Made by a program: the position numbers and the translations under genes. Below are positions 34,832 to 45,107 of a stretch of DNA of 64,000 nucleotides, piece by piece. The notes beneath the pieces were generated by a model. It saw only the letters and a list, made by a program, of their open reading frames with translations, was not told the origin of the DNA and made no database searches. The stretch covers positions 215,915-279,914 of the forward strand of contig JAOACR010000003.1 in NCBI GenBank assembly GCA_026417735.1, in the 5' to 3' direction. Source of the DNA: Kiritimatiellia bacterium. GTDB lineage: Bacteria > Verrucomicrobiota > Kiritimatiellia > PWTM01. Position 1 is the first letter of the stretch, and every line of letters starts with the position of its first letter.

Positions 34832-36948
34832 GGCACGTAGTTCCCGTAGCCCAAACTGGTCGCCGGGGCGATGGTCACCCCTGCTCCCATGTTCGTGCTC
34901 AACACCGAGTTGAGCAGGCGAACCTGCCCACCCAAAGCGCTTTCCAGCGCGATCGAAGCTCCCGCGCCGGGCGCGCTGAGGTAGCAATTGACGACTGTCG
35001 GCACCGGCGCCGGGTTGCCGGCCAGCAGCAACGCCGGCGTCGACGCCGGGCTCAAGCGCATCAACTGGCAGGCGTGGAACTGGGTGTTCGGCTCCGCAGC
35101 GGTGCGCCGAACTTCCACCGGCAACCCGTTCATCGTCACCAACGTCGCGTTCATCGCCGCCAGCACACCTCCCTCCACAAGCACCGCGCGCCTCCCGCCC
35201 ATCGCACCGCCGCCCGCGACGTACACCGTCGGCCCGCTTGTCCCCTCCGCGACACAGCGGATCCCCACGGCGCTAGCGCCCGGTCCCTGGCCCTCCGTCC
35301 ACGACCCGATCAGCACCATTTCCGTGCCCGCTTCCGCGAGAAGGCCCACACCGTCGCTCTCCTCCGACCCAGCGATCATTTCACTGTGCATGGCGCTGCC
35401 CTTCGCCCCCAGCCTCAACCACAGTCCCCGGCTGCCGCCATCCACCGACACCCCCCGCAGCGCCACCTCGCTGCCAATGCTCGCCTCAATCCCGATGCTT
35501 CCGCGGATCACACTGCCCACGCAGCGGAGCTCCGCACCCGACAACCTCACCCCGCGCACGTCGACCGCGTCAGTCGTTTCCGCAATCTCGCTCCCCTGGA
35601 CCTCCACTTGCAGAGCCCACACCGCATTCGCGTTCGCCGCCTCCATCACCGCCGCGCCCGCCCCCAGTTGAGCCCCGCGGATCCGGCTGTCACTCACCAC
35701 AAACCTCGCTTGAAGGTGCGGAGGAGCGAACAGCGATACCGCGGGCACCCCGATAGATTCCACCACGCATTCCTCAAGCCGCGTCTCATTCCAGGTGGGC
35801 GCACCCCCCACCAGCACCGCCGGCCCATTCGTCGCGGCAGCAGAAATCGTGCACAGGCGCAACACTGTGTTGCACAGAGAGTTCGATTTCGTGACACCAC
35901 CGCGCAGCTCCGAGTTCACCACCTCCAACCCCCCCGACATCGCCGCATTCTCGACACACACCGCTCGCCCGGAGTTCCCTTGCATCGTCGAACCCGAAAG
36001 GCGCACAACCGCCGAGCCCGTTAACCGCAGCGCAGCCCCACCGCCGCCCGAAACTTCCATCCGGCTTTCCCTCGCCAAAAGAACTGCGCCCCCACCCACC
36101 CGCAGCGCATCTCCGACACCCGACTCCCACCGCACCCTGCTTGCCGACACCACCGTGCCGGTCTCGCCGAGCACCATCGCCGTGAAACCACCGGCCCCGG
36201 CGAACACGCAGTCTGCCAGCTCTACCGACACGTTCGTTCCGCCACCTGAATCCGTCGCCGCCGGCGCACCCTCAATGCGGAGGTTCGAGATCCGACCACT
36301 GCGCAGAATCAGCGCCGGTCCAGCCGCCCGCCGGATCGTCACACTACCCTCGTCAAACCCCCGGATCACCACCCAGCGGTTCGACGGCATCACCACCGGT
36401 TCGGACAGTTCGTAAAACCCCGGCGCCACCCAGACGGTGTGAATCCACGGACTGTCCGCCACCACCCTCATCGCCGCGGCGAGGCCGCTGACATCTCCCC
36501 GCCCTCCCTCATCCACCACCAACATCGCACCGGTATCCAACAACGACCAGTCCGGCACCTTCAGCACCACGTCCGGACTCAGCAGTTGAGCTGAGCTCGC
36601 GTTGGTCGAGAACCAAGTGCGGAGCCGGATCGGTGGCACGTGCAGCGAAGGCGCAGGAATCGCCACGGTCATCCCTGGGACGTTCGTGTCGCCCAAAAAC
36701 ACTTGGAACAACCCACGGTTCACGGGCAGCGCCACCCACCCCGCCGGCGGCGCCCCAGGCGGCGAGCCATCATGTGACCAAAACTGAACTCCTTGCCCGT
36801 CGACCAGCGCGAATTTGAAATAGCCCGTCCCCGTGTACGCCGCACCGTGAACGGTCACCACCCCCTGATAGCTGATCACCGGAGATCCCAACGTCACCCG
36901 CCCCACCAGCAATGCCATTCCAAGCAGCCCAAGCATTCGAGTGCGCAT
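34828..36948 (-). CDS. exported right-handed beta-helix protein
   Basis: A 706-residue protein with a signal peptide (to about residue 22). Residues 24-125 form an N-terminal domain starting ISYQGVVTVHGAAYTGTGYFKFAL, a form common at the start of secreted proteins in this group. From about residue 180 the sequence turns into short repeating beta rungs (NLRIEG, VELADCVFAG, VVNSELRGG, LRLCTISAAA, VVSDSRIRGAQL), as in parallel beta-helices. No catalytic lyase residues are evident. GGGAGG lies 7 nt before the ATG. It is translationally coupled to the thrombospondin-repeat gene. Confidence 0.75.
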   Translation of the reverse strand: MRTRMLGLLGMALLVGRVTLGSPVISYQGVVTVHGAAYTGTGYFKFALVDGQGVQFWSHDGSPPGAPPAGWVALPVNRGLFQVFLGDTNVPGMTVAIPAPSLHVPPIRLRTWFSTNASSAQLLSPDVVLKVPDWSLLDTGAMLVVDEGGRGDVSGLAAAMRVVADSPWIHTVWVAPGFYELSEPVVMPSNRWVVIRGFDEGSVTIRRAAGPALILRSGRISNLRIEGAPAATDSGGGTNVSVELADCVFAGAGGFTAMVLGETGTVVSASRVRWESGVGDALRVGGGAVLLARESRMEVSGGGGAALRLTGSAVVRLSGSTMQGNSGRAVCVENAAMSGGLEVVNSELRGGVTKSNSLCNTVLRLCTISAAATNGPAVLVGGAPTWNETRLEECVVESIGVPAVSLFAPPHLQARFVVSDSRIRGAQLGAGAAVMEAANANAVWALQVEVQGSEIAETTDAVDVRGVRLSGAELRCVGSVIRGSIGIEASIGSEVALRGVSVDGGSRGLWLRLGAKGSAMHSEMIAGSEESDGVGLLAEAGTEMVLIGSWTEGQGPGASAVGIRCVAEGTSGPTVYVAGGGAMGGRRAVLVEGGVLAAMNATLVTMNGLPVEVRRTAAEPNTQFHACQLMRLSPASTPALLLAGNPAPVPTVVNCYLSAPGAGASIALESALGGQVRLLNSVLSTNMGAGVTIAPATSLGYGNYVP

Positions 36949-37010
36949 CGCATGACCTCCCGGAACCGGTCCCTCTGCGGAGAAATTTTTTTGAGCCGAC
37001 TGCGCTCGAT

Positions 37011-37016
37011 TGTCAA
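37011..37016 (-). promoter_or_regulatory. perfect -35 hexamer upstream of the beta-helix gene
   Basis: TTGACA on the minus strand is followed after about 17-19 nt by an A-rich run (36986-36993) rather than a clear -10 box, so the promoter call is weak. Confidence 0.22.
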
Positions 37017-37052
37017 GCAGACCGCATCGCGTTCATGCCCGCAACGAAGCGG

Positions 37053-37080
37053 TTGACGCGCCCCGCCGCACCGCTACAGT
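37053..37080 (+). promoter_or_regulatory. candidate zwf promoter
   Basis: TTGACG (37053-37058), a 16-nt spacer and TACAGT (37075-37080) give a start near 37087, 35 nt before the ATG at 37122. Confidence 0.45.
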
Positions 37081-37121
37081 AGGCGCGCGGCCGCGCCAGC
37101 CCGTGGCCGCCACGACATACC

Positions 37122-38690
37122 ATGAGCGATCCGGCCCGCGACACTGCCGCACCCTCGCTGAGCGCCCGGGATCCCTTCACCCTCGTGATCTTCGGCGCCA
37201 CCGGTGACCTCACGCTCAGAAAACTCATCCCGGCACTCTGTTCGCTGCACGCCCGCCAACTGCTGCCCCCCGAGTACGCCATCATCGGCTTTGCCCGCCG
37301 CTCCTATACCGATGAGTCGTTCCGCAACTGGATGGCCGAAGCCATCCCGCGATTCGCCCCCCGCCCTTTGCCCCCCACCGCGATCGCGGACTTTCTGCGA
37401 CACGTCTACTACCATCTCGGCGATGTCGAATCCGACCCGCAGGCATTCGCCTCGCTGCGGGAGAGGTTGCAACGCACGCCCCCGTTTCCGCGAAACCACC
37501 TGTTCTATCTTTCGGTGAAAGCCGATCTGTTTGAGGTGATCATTCGCGCGCTGAGTGAACACAACCTGATCCGGACGCCGTTCGATCCGCTCTGGAGCCG
37601 CGTGGTGATCGAAAAACCGTTCGGCCGTGATCTGGCAACCGCCCGTTCGCTGAATCGGATGTCGCTCACCTATCTCGACGAGTCCCAGATCTACCGCATC
37701 GATCACTATCTCGGAAAGGAAACTGTTCAGAACATTCTCTCGTTCCGGTTTGCGAACGCGATCTTCGACCCCCTCTTCAACCGGCAGTACGTGGACCACG
37801 TACAGATCACCGCCGCGGAGACCGTCGGCATGGAAAGCGGCCGCGGAGCCTTCTACGACGCAACCGGCGTCGTGCGCGACATGGTCCAGAATCACCTGCT
37901 GCAGCTGCTCTGCCTCGTCGCGATGGAACCGCCCGCACGCATGAGCGCCGACGCGATCCGCAACGAAAAGGTGAAAGTGCTGCAGTCCATCGTGCCGATC
38001 TCGCCGGGCTGCGTCGATAGCGTCGCGGTGCGCGGGCAGTACGTCGGGGGAACGATCAACGGCATGCCCGTGCCGGCCTATCGAGACGAGGAACGCATCG
38101 CGCCGAATTCCAACACGCCGACCTTCGCCGCACTGCGGCTCGACATTGCGAGTTGGCGCTGGAGCGGCGTTCCGTTCTACTTGCGAACCGGCAAGCGGCT
38201 GGCTCGGCGGGTCACCGAAATCGTGGTGCAGTTCCGGGTCCCCCCCCTCCAACTCTTCGAAACCGTCGAGTGTGTTGGCGACGTGTGCGACCTGACTCAT
38301 GCGCGACCGAACCGGCTGATCTTTCGCATTCAACCGGCGGAAGGCATCGCGCTGCGGTTCTCCGCGAAGCGACCGGGCCTCCACGTCCATGTCGAAGATG
38401 TGGTGATGGACTTCCTCTACTCCGAAAAGTGGCCGGGCACTCTGCCGGATGCCTATGAGCGATTGTTGCTCGACGCCATCCGCGGCGACTCCACGCTGTT
38501 CACTCGCTCCGACGAAGTCGAAGCACAGTGGCGCGTCGTCGATCCCATCCTCCACGCCTGGGAAGCGCTGGATAGCGGCGCACCGCTCTACTTCTATCCC
38601 GCCGGCAGCTGGGGGCCGCGAGAAGCCGCCTCGATCTTCGCGAACTACGATACCGACTGGCACACACCTTCGCCAGACGGCCCCCCCTGA
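37122..38690 (+). CDS. zwf: glucose-6-phosphate 1-dehydrogenase
   Basis: A 522-residue enzyme oxidising glucose 6-phosphate to 6-phosphogluconolactone with NADP+. It has the Rossmann motif [18 protein letters not shown] near residue 22, the substrate signature [14 protein letters not shown] with the catalytic His/Lys region, EKPFGRDL, and C-terminal FYLRTGKRL. Length is normal. The gene is monocistronic, divergent from the beta-helix pair. Transaldolase is encoded 20 kb away; gnd and a cytosolic pgl are not in the window. Confidence 0.96.
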   Translation: MSDPARDTAAPSLSARDPFTLVIFGATGDLTLRKLIPALCSLHARQLLPPEYAIIGFARRSYTDESFRNWMAEAIPRFAPRPLPPTAIADFLRHVYYHLGDVESDPQAFASLRERLQRTPPFPRNHLFYLSVKADLFEVIIRALSEHNLIRTPFDPLWSRVVIEKPFGRDLATARSLNRMSLTYLDESQIYRIDHYLGKETVQNILSFRFANAIFDPLFNRQYVDHVQITAAETVGMESGRGAFYDATGVVRDMVQNHLLQLLCLVAMEPPARMSADAIRNEKVKVLQSIVPISPGCVDSVAVRGQYVGGTINGMPVPAYRDEERIAPNSNTPTFAALRLDIASWRWSGVPFYLRTGKRLARRVTEIVVQFRVPPLQLFETVECVGDVCDLTHARPNRLIFRIQPAEGIALRFSAKRPGLHVHVEDVVMDFLYSEKWPGTLPDAYERLLLDAIRGDSTLFTRSDEVEAQWRVVDPILHAWEALDSGAPLYFYPAGSWGPREAASIFANYDTDWHTPSPDGPP

Positions 38691-38816
38691 CCCGCGCACC
38701 GCCGGCGCGTTGGTGCCATCTTAACACCGCTCTCGGCCTCTCCTCCAACGGGTGCCGTCAAAGGCCCACCGCCATAAAACGCTTGTCTGGCGTGGACACT
38801 CTGGTAATGCCTCACC

Positions 38817-38848
38817 AAAAAAACCCCCCCGGCGGGAACCGCCAGGGG
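38817..38848 (-). terminator. Rho-independent terminator
   Basis: On the minus strand CCCCCC-T-GGCGG, loop TTC and CCGCC-G-GGGGGG form a long GC stem followed by a T run (plus-strand A run 38817-38823). It ends the small membrane-protein gene and lies opposite the zwf 3' end. Confidence 0.8.
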
Positions 38849-38877
38849 GGTCTGGGCTGGGGAGGGACTGAGGGAGG

Positions 38878-39087
38878 TTACCGTCTCAAAAGCCACTCAC
38901 GCACAATTTGATGGAATCGCGGATCCGACGCCAGCCCGGCCACCAACAGGCTGAACGATGCGAATATCAGATAGACCGACCAGTGATGACGTCGCGCAGC
39001 CGGCACAACCACCGGCCCACGCGCTGCGGTCAACGCTTCAGAACAGACCGCGGCGTACTCAGCCCGTCGCTGTTGTATCGTCTGCAT
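38878..39087 (-). CDS. small single-helix membrane protein
   Basis: A 69-residue protein of unknown family: a charged N-terminus (MQTIQQRRAEYAAVC), a membrane helix (WSVYLIFASFSLLVAGLA, residues about 36-53) and a basic C-terminus (IVREWLLRR). The ATG at 39087 is preferred because GAGGG lies about 7 nt upstream; an upstream ATG at 39105 abuts its own GGGAGG too closely. A strong terminator 30 bp downstream supports a real transcript. Confidence 0.6.
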   Translation of the reverse strand: MQTIQQRRAEYAAVCSEALTAARGPVVVPAARRHHWSVYLIFASFSLLVAGLASDPRFHQIVREWLLRR

Positions 39088-39414
39088 GGTCCAGCCCTCA
39101 TTCATCCTCCCTTTGATGGAGCAAGGGCCGTGCCAAGGTCACACGCAGCGACGAGATCGCTCAGTGCGATCCTGGCATGGTCTCATCCTTTTGTGGTCCA
39201 TAATCCGTAAGATGCTTTCAGAATGAGAATTACAGCGTAGATGGATTTTTCGGGGCAAAGGAAGATTCTTCTCCGTTTTGCAAAGTCCATAATGAAAAAA
39301 ATGAAAACGCGCGGATAGGCTCCGACGAGTAACGCGCAAACGCACGGATGCCGGAACGTGGCCACCCTGCCGGCTTGAAGTAGGAGCCCGGCTCAAAAAA
39401 AGTCCGCGTCGCGG
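39088..39414 (-). other. intergenic region with an AT-richer core
   Basis: 327 bases between the small membrane protein and the SRAP gene. Bases about 39190-39310 are clearly less GC-rich than the surroundings and hold GTCCATAAT twice (39196-39204 and 39285-39293). A weak minus-strand promoter candidate is TTGCCC (39258-39253), 18 nt, TGTAAT (39234-39229). No gene was seen. Confidence 0.5.
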
Positions 39415-40077
39415 TCAGTACCCGACAGGCTGAATGCAGGTGGCGTCATCATAGCGGGGGTTGTTCACCCGCCGGGAGACCTCCCAACATCGGAGCAAAT
39501 CCGCAGGAAACGGTTCGCACCAATCAACCGATTGAACAAGGGCCCCACCCTCGCCCTCGAGCCATTCGCCGAGCCGCTCCTCCCTGAGGATCGCGGGCAT
39601 TCGGTTATGAATCCGACCTACCAGTTCGTTCGGGCAGGTGGTCGCAATCACAAAACCAACCTCCTCGCCAGACGTAGTCGGGCTCCAAAACCCGGCAAAC
39701 AACATCGGCCGGCCGTCCCGCCTCGAAAAGTAGTAAGGGGTCCGCACACCGCCACGGTCACACCATTCGTAAAAGCCGCTGGCGGGAATCGCACAGCGGC
39801 GCTCTGAAAGCCACAGCCCGACAGGTCGCCCTTCGATCACGCTTTCCGCGCGTACATTGATGAGGAGCGGCTGGCCCGCGACTGAACGCCGGCCGGGAAT
39901 GCCCCACCGTGCCGAAATCAGACGACGGCGCTTGTCCACTGAGACTGCCACCGGCGCGAGCTGACCGGGTGCAATGTTGTAGCGGTGCGGAAGTTCCACC
40001 TCCACCGCGCCGCCATCGATGCCCAGAACCGATGCGATCTCTTCTTTTCTCAGTACAAGGCTGTACCGACCACACAT
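39415..40077 (-). CDS. SOS response-associated peptidase (SRAP/HMCES family)
   Basis: A 220-residue SRAP protein. The start MCGRYSL gives the invariant Cys2, which in YedK/HMCES forms a thiazolidine crosslink to abasic sites in single-stranded DNA. Other hallmarks are YNIAPGQ, ISARWGIPG, NVRAESV, RCAIPASGFYEW (active-site Glu) and IHNRMPAIL (active-site His). The ATG giving Met-Cys is the only functional start; the open frame continues 48 codons upstream. It lies 31 bp after pgpA on the same strand. Confidence 0.95.
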   Translation of the reverse strand: MCGRYSLVLRKEEIASVLGIDGGAVEVELPHRYNIAPGQLAPVAVSVDKRRRLISARWGIPGRRSVAGQPLLINVRAESVIEGRPVGLWLSERRCAIPASGFYEWCDRGGVRTPYYFSRRDGRPMLFAGFWSPTTSGEEVGFVIATTCPNELVGRIHNRMPAILREERLGEWLEGEGGALVQSVDWCEPFPADLLRCWEVSRRVNNPRYDDATCIQPVGY

Positions 40078-40108
40078 CTTTCTGCCAGCGACTCTTCGCA
40101 CAATAGAG

Positions 40109-40606
40109 CTAGAAGAGATAGTACATGATCGTTCGGTAGAAACCGTGTGTGCAGGCAAGCGCGTACAGCGCGGCGACGACATCGTCGAGCACGACCCCCC
40201 ACCCCCCCGCGAGCCGCTCACACGCCCGGGCCGGCCAGGGCTTCAACACATCGAAGAAGCGGAACGCAAAAAATGCGATCACCACCACCCACCACGTGTC
40301 CAAGCCTACGGGAAGGCCGACCATTGCAAGCGGGAACGAAAGAAACTCGTCCGCGATGATCCGCCGATCGTCCTTGCGCCCCAGTTGTCGCTCCGCGGCG
40401 CCACAAAGAGCCACGCCAAGCAGCGGCAACAAAAGAGCCACGGCGACCGACGCCCACAAGCGACCTGTCAGGCGCGGCCACACCCCCGCCACCAGCAGCA
40501 CCCCGGGCAGTGTCCCGAATGTGCCGGGCATCCATGGGATCCGCCCGAGTCCGAGGCCCGACGCCAACCACTCCGCCACCCCCCAAGGTCGTTCAAACCG
40601 GGTCAC
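40109..40606 (-). CDS. pgpA: phosphatidylglycerophosphatase A
   Basis: About 165 residues of the PgpA family, which dephosphorylates phosphatidylglycerol phosphate in the inner membrane. Motifs: ASGLGLGRIPWMPGTFGTLPGVLL at the N-terminus, RKDDRRIIADEFLSFPLAMVG (acidic metal-binding residues) and FRFFDVLKPWPARACERLAGGWGVVLDDVVAALYA (second acidic cluster). The start is uncertain; a GTG at 40606 overlapping the acyltransferase gene is used, but later GTG or TTG codons are possible. Confidence 0.9.
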   Translation of the reverse strand: MTRFERPWGVAEWLASGLGLGRIPWMPGTFGTLPGVLLVAGVWPRLTGRLWASVAVALLLPLLGVALCGAAERQLGRKDDRRIIADEFLSFPLAMVGLPVGLDTWWVVVIAFFAFRFFDVLKPWPARACERLAGGWGVVLDDVVAALYALACTHGFYRTIMYYLF

Positions 40607-41477
40607 GGTCTTCGTCCAAGGGCTGCGTCCGCCAGCGCCGGTGCAACCAGATCCACTGTTCCGGCCGCTTTCGAATTTCCTCTTCAATCACGCGCGTGTA
40701 TGCCTGGGTCGCCGCGCGCAGCGACTCGCGATCCCGACCGCGCGGTGGATCGAGGGCCGGCAACACCCGCACACAGTGGCGCCCCCCCGCCTCCCGCACA
40801 ATAAACACGGGCAGAACCGGCGCCCCCGTGTAGGCCGCGAGCACCGCGAGTCCCACCGTCGTGCACGCCGGCCGGCCAAAAAACTCCACGAACACGCCCT
40901 CGTCCCGCGTCATGTTCTGGTCCAGCATGAAACCGAGAAAACGTCCCGCGCGCGTCGCGCGGATGCAATCCCGCATCGACTCGCGCGGCGGCAACACCTC
41001 AACGCCGAACGCCCCCCACCGCCGCCGCACCCATTCGTCCACCGCCGCGTTTCGCATCCGTTTCGCAACGATCGTCAGCGGAAAACCGATCGCCGGAGCT
41101 GCGCAACACAGCAGATCGAAGTTGCCGAGGTGCGCGGTCAAAATCAGCCCCCCATTCCCCGCCTCCCTCGCCCGCGCCGCGTGCTCGAGGCCCTCGATGC
41201 GAATGCGATCGCGAACGAATCCGACAATGCGATCGGGTGAAAGCCACAGCGACTCCGCCGCGCTCATTCCAAGATGCCGGAACATGTCCCGCACGATCCG
41301 CCGTGCCGCGCTCCCGTCCCCCCCACCGAGGCTGCGACGCCCCGCCGCCTCCGCTTCGGCGCGCCGCCGCCACACCCCATGCCACCAGACCGCACCGATG
41401 CGTTCACCCCACCACAGGGCGCTGTCGTACGAACGACGACGAATCCACCGCTCAACCCCGCGAAGCGCGCAGATCAC
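40593..41477 (-). CDS. LpxL/HtrB-type lysophospholipid (lipid A) acyltransferase
   Basis: About 294 residues of the LpxL/LpxM family, which adds secondary acyl chains to lipid A at the inner membrane. The catalytic HxxxxD motif is TAHLGNFDLL, followed by LDQNMTRDEGVFVEFFG, and the end EQWIWLHRRWRT is typical. The GTG at 41477 with GGAGGGG upstream gives normal length; an ATG at 41576 would overlap clpC by 47 bp. It implies an outer membrane with lipid A, consistent with the omptin-like protein. Confidence 0.85.
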   Translation of the reverse strand: MICALRGVERWIRRRSYDSALWWGERIGAVWWHGVWRRRAEAEAAGRRSLGGGDGSAARRIVRDMFRHLGMSAAESLWLSPDRIVGFVRDRIRIEGLEHAARAREAGNGGLILTAHLGNFDLLCCAAPAIGFPLTIVAKRMRNAAVDEWVRRRWGAFGVEVLPPRESMRDCIRATRAGRFLGFMLDQNMTRDEGVFVEFFGRPACTTVGLAVLAAYTGAPVLPVFIVREAGGRHCVRVLPALDPPRGRDRESLRAATQAYTRVIEEEIRKRPEQWIWLHRRWRTQPLDEDRDPV

Positions 41478-41529
41478 CGCCGACGACGCCCCTCCCCTCC
41501 CCGACCCTCTGCGGAGCGCCGCCGCATCG

Positions 41530-44034
41530 TCAACCGGCGGCGGTGCCGGCCGGCTGCGAGAACATGAGATGATCACCCTCCACCCGCACCTCGATCGCTT
41601 CGCCCTGCACCCCGCCTTTCAAGATGTACTCGGCCAGCGGGTCTTCCAGGTACCGCTCAATCGCGCGTCGCATCGGCCGGGCACCAAACTGGGGATTGAA
41701 TCCCTTCTCGATCAGAAACTCGCGAGCCGCCGGCGTCACGCGCAGCTGAATCCGCCGCGCCGCCACCCGCTCGTGCACCTTCGCCAGCTCCAGATCCAGT
41801 ATCCGCACGATGTCCTCGCGCCCGAGCGGCCGGAACACGATGATCTCATCAATCCGGTTCAGCAGTTCCGGCTTGAACACATGACGCGCCTCGTCCAGCA
41901 TCCGCTGCTTCAGCGACTCGTAACTCTCCTCCGCACTCCCCTTCCCGAAGCCGAGCGCACCACCTTTGCGGATGAACTCCGCCCCCAGATTCGAGGTCAG
42001 GATGATGATCGTGTTCTTGAACGACACCATCCGCCCCAACCCATCGGTCAGCTTCCCCTCTTCGAGAATCTGTAACAGCATGTGCATCACGTCCGGATGG
42101 GCCTTCTCGACCTCGTCGAAGAGCACGATCGAATAGGGCCGTCGCCGGACCTTTTCTGTCAGTTGTCCGCCCTCCTCGTAACCCACGTAGCCGGGCGGCG
42201 AGCCGACCAGCCGGGACGAGCTGAACTTCTCCATGTACTCGGACATGTCGATCTGAATCAGCGCGTCCGCGTCGTTGAACATGAACTCCGCCAACGCCTT
42301 CGCCAAGAGCGTCTTCCCCACCCCCGTCGGCCCAAGAAACGCAAATGATCCAATCGGCCGGCGCGGATCCTTCAAATCGGCCCGCGAACGGCGAAGCGCT
42401 TTCGCGACCGCGGCGACTGCCTCGCTCTGTCCCACCACCCGCCGCTCCAGCTCCGCCTCCATCCGGAGCAGGCGGGCCATGTCTTCCTCCTCCATCCGCG
42501 CAACCGGGATGCCGGTCCACTTCGCAATCACGTTCAGAATGTCGTCTGCACCCACCGGCACGATCGTCTCGTCCCGCGTACGCCGCCACGCGGCGATCGC
42601 ACTGTCGAGCTCCTCGCGACACCGACGCTCCTCGTCGCGCCGCCGCGCCGCCTCCTCGAAGTCCTGCCGCGCGATCGCCGACTCCTTCGCCCGCCGCGCT
42701 TCCTCGATCCGCTGCTCCAGCGCCTTCAGCTCGGGCGGCCGCGTCATCGTGCGGATCCTCGCCCGCGCGCCCGCCTCGTCCATCACGTCAATCGCTTTGT
42801 CCGGCAAAAAGCGGTCGGTCAAATACCGTGCGGACAGCTCCGCAGCGAGACGCACCGCGTCGTCGGAAAACTTCGCGTGGTGGTGGCGCTCATAGCGCGG
42901 CCGCAATCCCTCAAGGATCTGCACCGTCTCCTCCACCGTCGGCTCCCGCACCATCACGATCTGGAACCGACGCTCGAGCGCAGCATCCTTCTCGACGAAC
43001 TTCCGGTACTCCGCAAGCGTCGTCGCCCCGATGCACTGGATCTCGCCGCGGGAAAGCGCCGGCTTGATGATGTTCGCCGCGTCCATCGCGCCCTCCGCGG
43101 AGCCGGCGCCGACCAACATGTGCATCTCGTCGATAAATAGGATCACGTTCTTCAGGCGGCGGATTTCATCCATCACCGCCTTCAGCCGCTCCTCAAACTG
43201 CCCACGGTACTTCGTCCCCGCCACCATCAGCGCCAGGTCCAGCGTGATCACCCGCTTGTCCCGCAACAGCTCCGGAACGTCGCCGGCCGCAATCGCCTGG
43301 GCGAGTCCCTCCACAATCGCGGTCTTGCCAACCCCCGCTTCGCCGATCAACACCGGGTTGTTCTTCGTGCGGCGGCATAGGATTTGGATCACCCGCTCGA
43401 TCTCTGCCGCACGACCGATCACCGGGTCCAGCGCGTCCTTCGCCGCCAGTTCCGTCAGGTCCCGACCGAACGTGCTCAGCGCCGGCGTTTTGCCCGACTT
43501 GCGCGTGCTCGTTGCGCCACCCGGCGCGCCGAACGGGTCCGAGGCCTCTGCCGCCTCCTCCTCCGACGAGTCCGCGTTGGCAGCCGGTCCCGGTTCGTAG
43601 TCCGGATCCAGCTCCTTCATGATCGCGATGCGGGTCTTCTCGAGGTCAATGTTCAAATTCTTCAGGATTTGCGCCGCGGCTCCCTCCCCTTCGCGCAGCA
43701 GCCCCAGCAAAATGTGCTCAGTTCCCAGGTAGGAGTGGTTCAGCGCGCGGGCCTCGCTCGCAGCCAGCGCCAACACTTTCTTCACCCGCGGCGTAAAGGG
43801 GATGTTGCCAATGGTCTTCGTCTCCGGCCCCACCCCCACCGCCTTCTCGACCTCCATCCGCAGCGTCTGCAGGTCCACCCCCATTTTCTGGAGCACGGAC
43901 ACGGCAACGCCCTGCCCCAGCGCCACCAGCCCTAGCAGCAAGTGCTCGGTGCCGACGTAGCCATGGTTGAACCGCTCCGCCTCCTGCTGGGCGAGCCGCA
44001 GAACTTGTTGCGCTCTCGGTGTAAAGTTGTTCAT
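41530..44034 (-). CDS. clpC: ATP-dependent Clp protease ATP-binding subunit ClpC
   Basis: An 834-residue Hsp100 unfoldase: two Clp-N repeats (residues about 4-40 and 80-115), AAA+ domain 1 with Walker A GEAGVGKT (231-238), a middle domain with a UVR-like helix ([17 protein letters not shown]), and AAA+ domain 2 with Walker A GPTGVGKT (568-575). It feeds proteins to ClpP; in Bacillus the substrates are marked by McsB arginine phosphorylation, which fits its neighbours. The ATG at 44034 overlaps the mcsB TGA. clpP is not in the window. Confidence 0.96.
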   Translation of the reverse strand: MNNFTPRAQQVLRLAQQEAERFNHGYVGTEHLLLGLVALGQGVAVSVLQKMGVDLQTLRMEVEKAVGVGPETKTIGNIPFTPRVKKVLALAASEARALNHSYLGTEHILLGLLREGEGAAAQILKNLNIDLEKTRIAIMKELDPDYEPGPAANADSSEEEAAEASDPFGAPGGATSTRKSGKTPALSTFGRDLTELAAKDALDPVIGRAAEIERVIQILCRRTKNNPVLIGEAGVGKTAIVEGLAQAIAAGDVPELLRDKRVITLDLALMVAGTKYRGQFEERLKAVMDEIRRLKNVILFIDEMHMLVGAGSAEGAMDAANIIKPALSRGEIQCIGATTLAEYRKFVEKDAALERRFQIVMVREPTVEETVQILEGLRPRYERHHHAKFSDDAVRLAAELSARYLTDRFLPDKAIDVMDEAGARARIRTMTRPPELKALEQRIEEARRAKESAIARQDFEEAARRRDEERRCREELDSAIAAWRRTRDETIVPVGADDILNVIAKWTGIPVARMEEEDMARLLRMEAELERRVVGQSEAVAAVAKALRRSRADLKDPRRPIGSFAFLGPTGVGKTLLAKALAEFMFNDADALIQIDMSEYMEKFSSSRLVGSPPGYVGYEEGGQLTEKVRRRPYSIVLFDEVEKAHPDVMHMLLQILEEGKLTDGLGRMVSFKNTIIILTSNLGAEFIRKGGALGFGKGSAEESYESLKQRMLDEARHVFKPELLNRIDEIIVFRPLGREDIVRILDLELAKVHERVAARRIQLRVTPAAREFLIEKGFNPQFGARPMRRAIERYLEDPLAEYILKGGVQGEAIEVRVEGDHLMFSQPAGTAAG

Positions 44035-45107
44035 TTTTTCGTCGTTTTGCGACGCCGATGGGGTGGGTTCAGCCACCCACGGATCAGACTCGCCCGGAAC
44101 TCGTCGCGTTCACGACCATCCAGCTGCCGGCCCGCCATGAACTGGACGTGTCCCGGCTGCACCCACAGCAGCATTCGGTCAACCTCGACGTGTTCCGGCG
44201 TTTCCAATATACCCGTCTCCAAACCGAGCCGCAATGCGGAGAGGTGCGCGAGCGCCTCGCGCGCGTTCAACAGATGCGCGTTCGCGAGAATTCCCAGTGC
44301 GCGGCCCACGTGGTCCCTCAACGCCACTTCGCGGGTCTTCAGCAGCCGGCGCCGCGCGTTGCGCTCATGCTCAATCAGCTCTCGCACCACCATGTTGAGC
44401 CGCCCAATCAACACCTCTTCGCGCTCCCCCAGCGTCACTTGGTTCGAGATCTGGTACATGTGGCCCACCGCCTCAGTCCCCTCTCCCCACAGCCCGCGCA
44501 CCGCCATTCCGATCATCTGCACGCCCCGAACTACCTGGGACATTTCTTCCAGCAATCCCAGACCCGGCAAATGCAACATGACGCTGGCGCGCAGGCCGCT
44601 GCCCACATTCGTCGGGCAGGCCGTCAGGTATCCCCATCGCTCGGAAAACGCGATCGGCACGCACTCCTCCACCGCCTCGTCCAGCGCGATCATCCGCGAC
44701 CACACCTCCTCCAGGCACAGCCCCCGCCCAAGCGCCTGTAACCGCAGGTGATCCTCCTCGTTGACCATCACCGAGAGCGTGTGGTCCGTCCGCACCACCA
44801 GGCCGCTGCCTCGACTGCGCATCGCAAACTCGCGGCTCGCCAGATGGCGCTCCACCAGAATCTGCCGATGCAGCGGCGCCAGTTTTTCTCCCCCCGCCGC
44901 CATGCACGGCCGCAACACTTCGAGTGCCGTTAGCTGCGAGCGCAGCTGCTCCCAGATCTCTTCGCAGAGACGCTCCCCCGCCCGCTCCGGAAACGGCCGG
45001 CCCACCAGGTTTCGCGCCAGCCGGATCCGGCTGCTCACCGCGATTTCTCCGCCGCCAATCCAGCCCTCCCCGCTCGGCTCGTGCTTCAAAAATTCTTCAA
45101 CCGTCAC
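44031..45107 (-). CDS. mcsB: protein-arginine kinase McsB
   Basis: A 358-residue member of the guanidino kinase superfamily that phosphorylates arginines on proteins, marking them for ClpC. Seen are the nucleotide-binding arginines (VSSRIRLARNL), VNEEDHLRLQ with the catalytic Glu, the active-site Cys loop GYLTACPTNVGSGLRASV and the RLNMVVRELIEHE region. The gene overlaps mcsA upstream and clpC downstream (ATGA at both). Confidence 0.96.
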   Translation of the reverse strand: MTVEEFLKHEPSGEGWIGGGEIAVSSRIRLARNLVGRPFPERAGERLCEEIWEQLRSQLTALEVLRPCMAAGGEKLAPLHRQILVERHLASREFAMRSRGSGLVVRTDHTLSVMVNEEDHLRLQALGRGLCLEEVWSRMIALDEAVEECVPIAFSERWGYLTACPTNVGSGLRASVMLHLPGLGLLEEMSQVVRGVQMIGMAVRGLWGEGTEAVGHMYQISNQVTLGEREEVLIGRLNMVVRELIEHERNARRRLLKTREVALRDHVGRALGILANAHLLNAREALAHLSALRLGLETGILETPEHVEVDRMLLWVQPGHVQFMAGRQLDGRERDEFRASLIRGWLNPPHRRRKTTKK

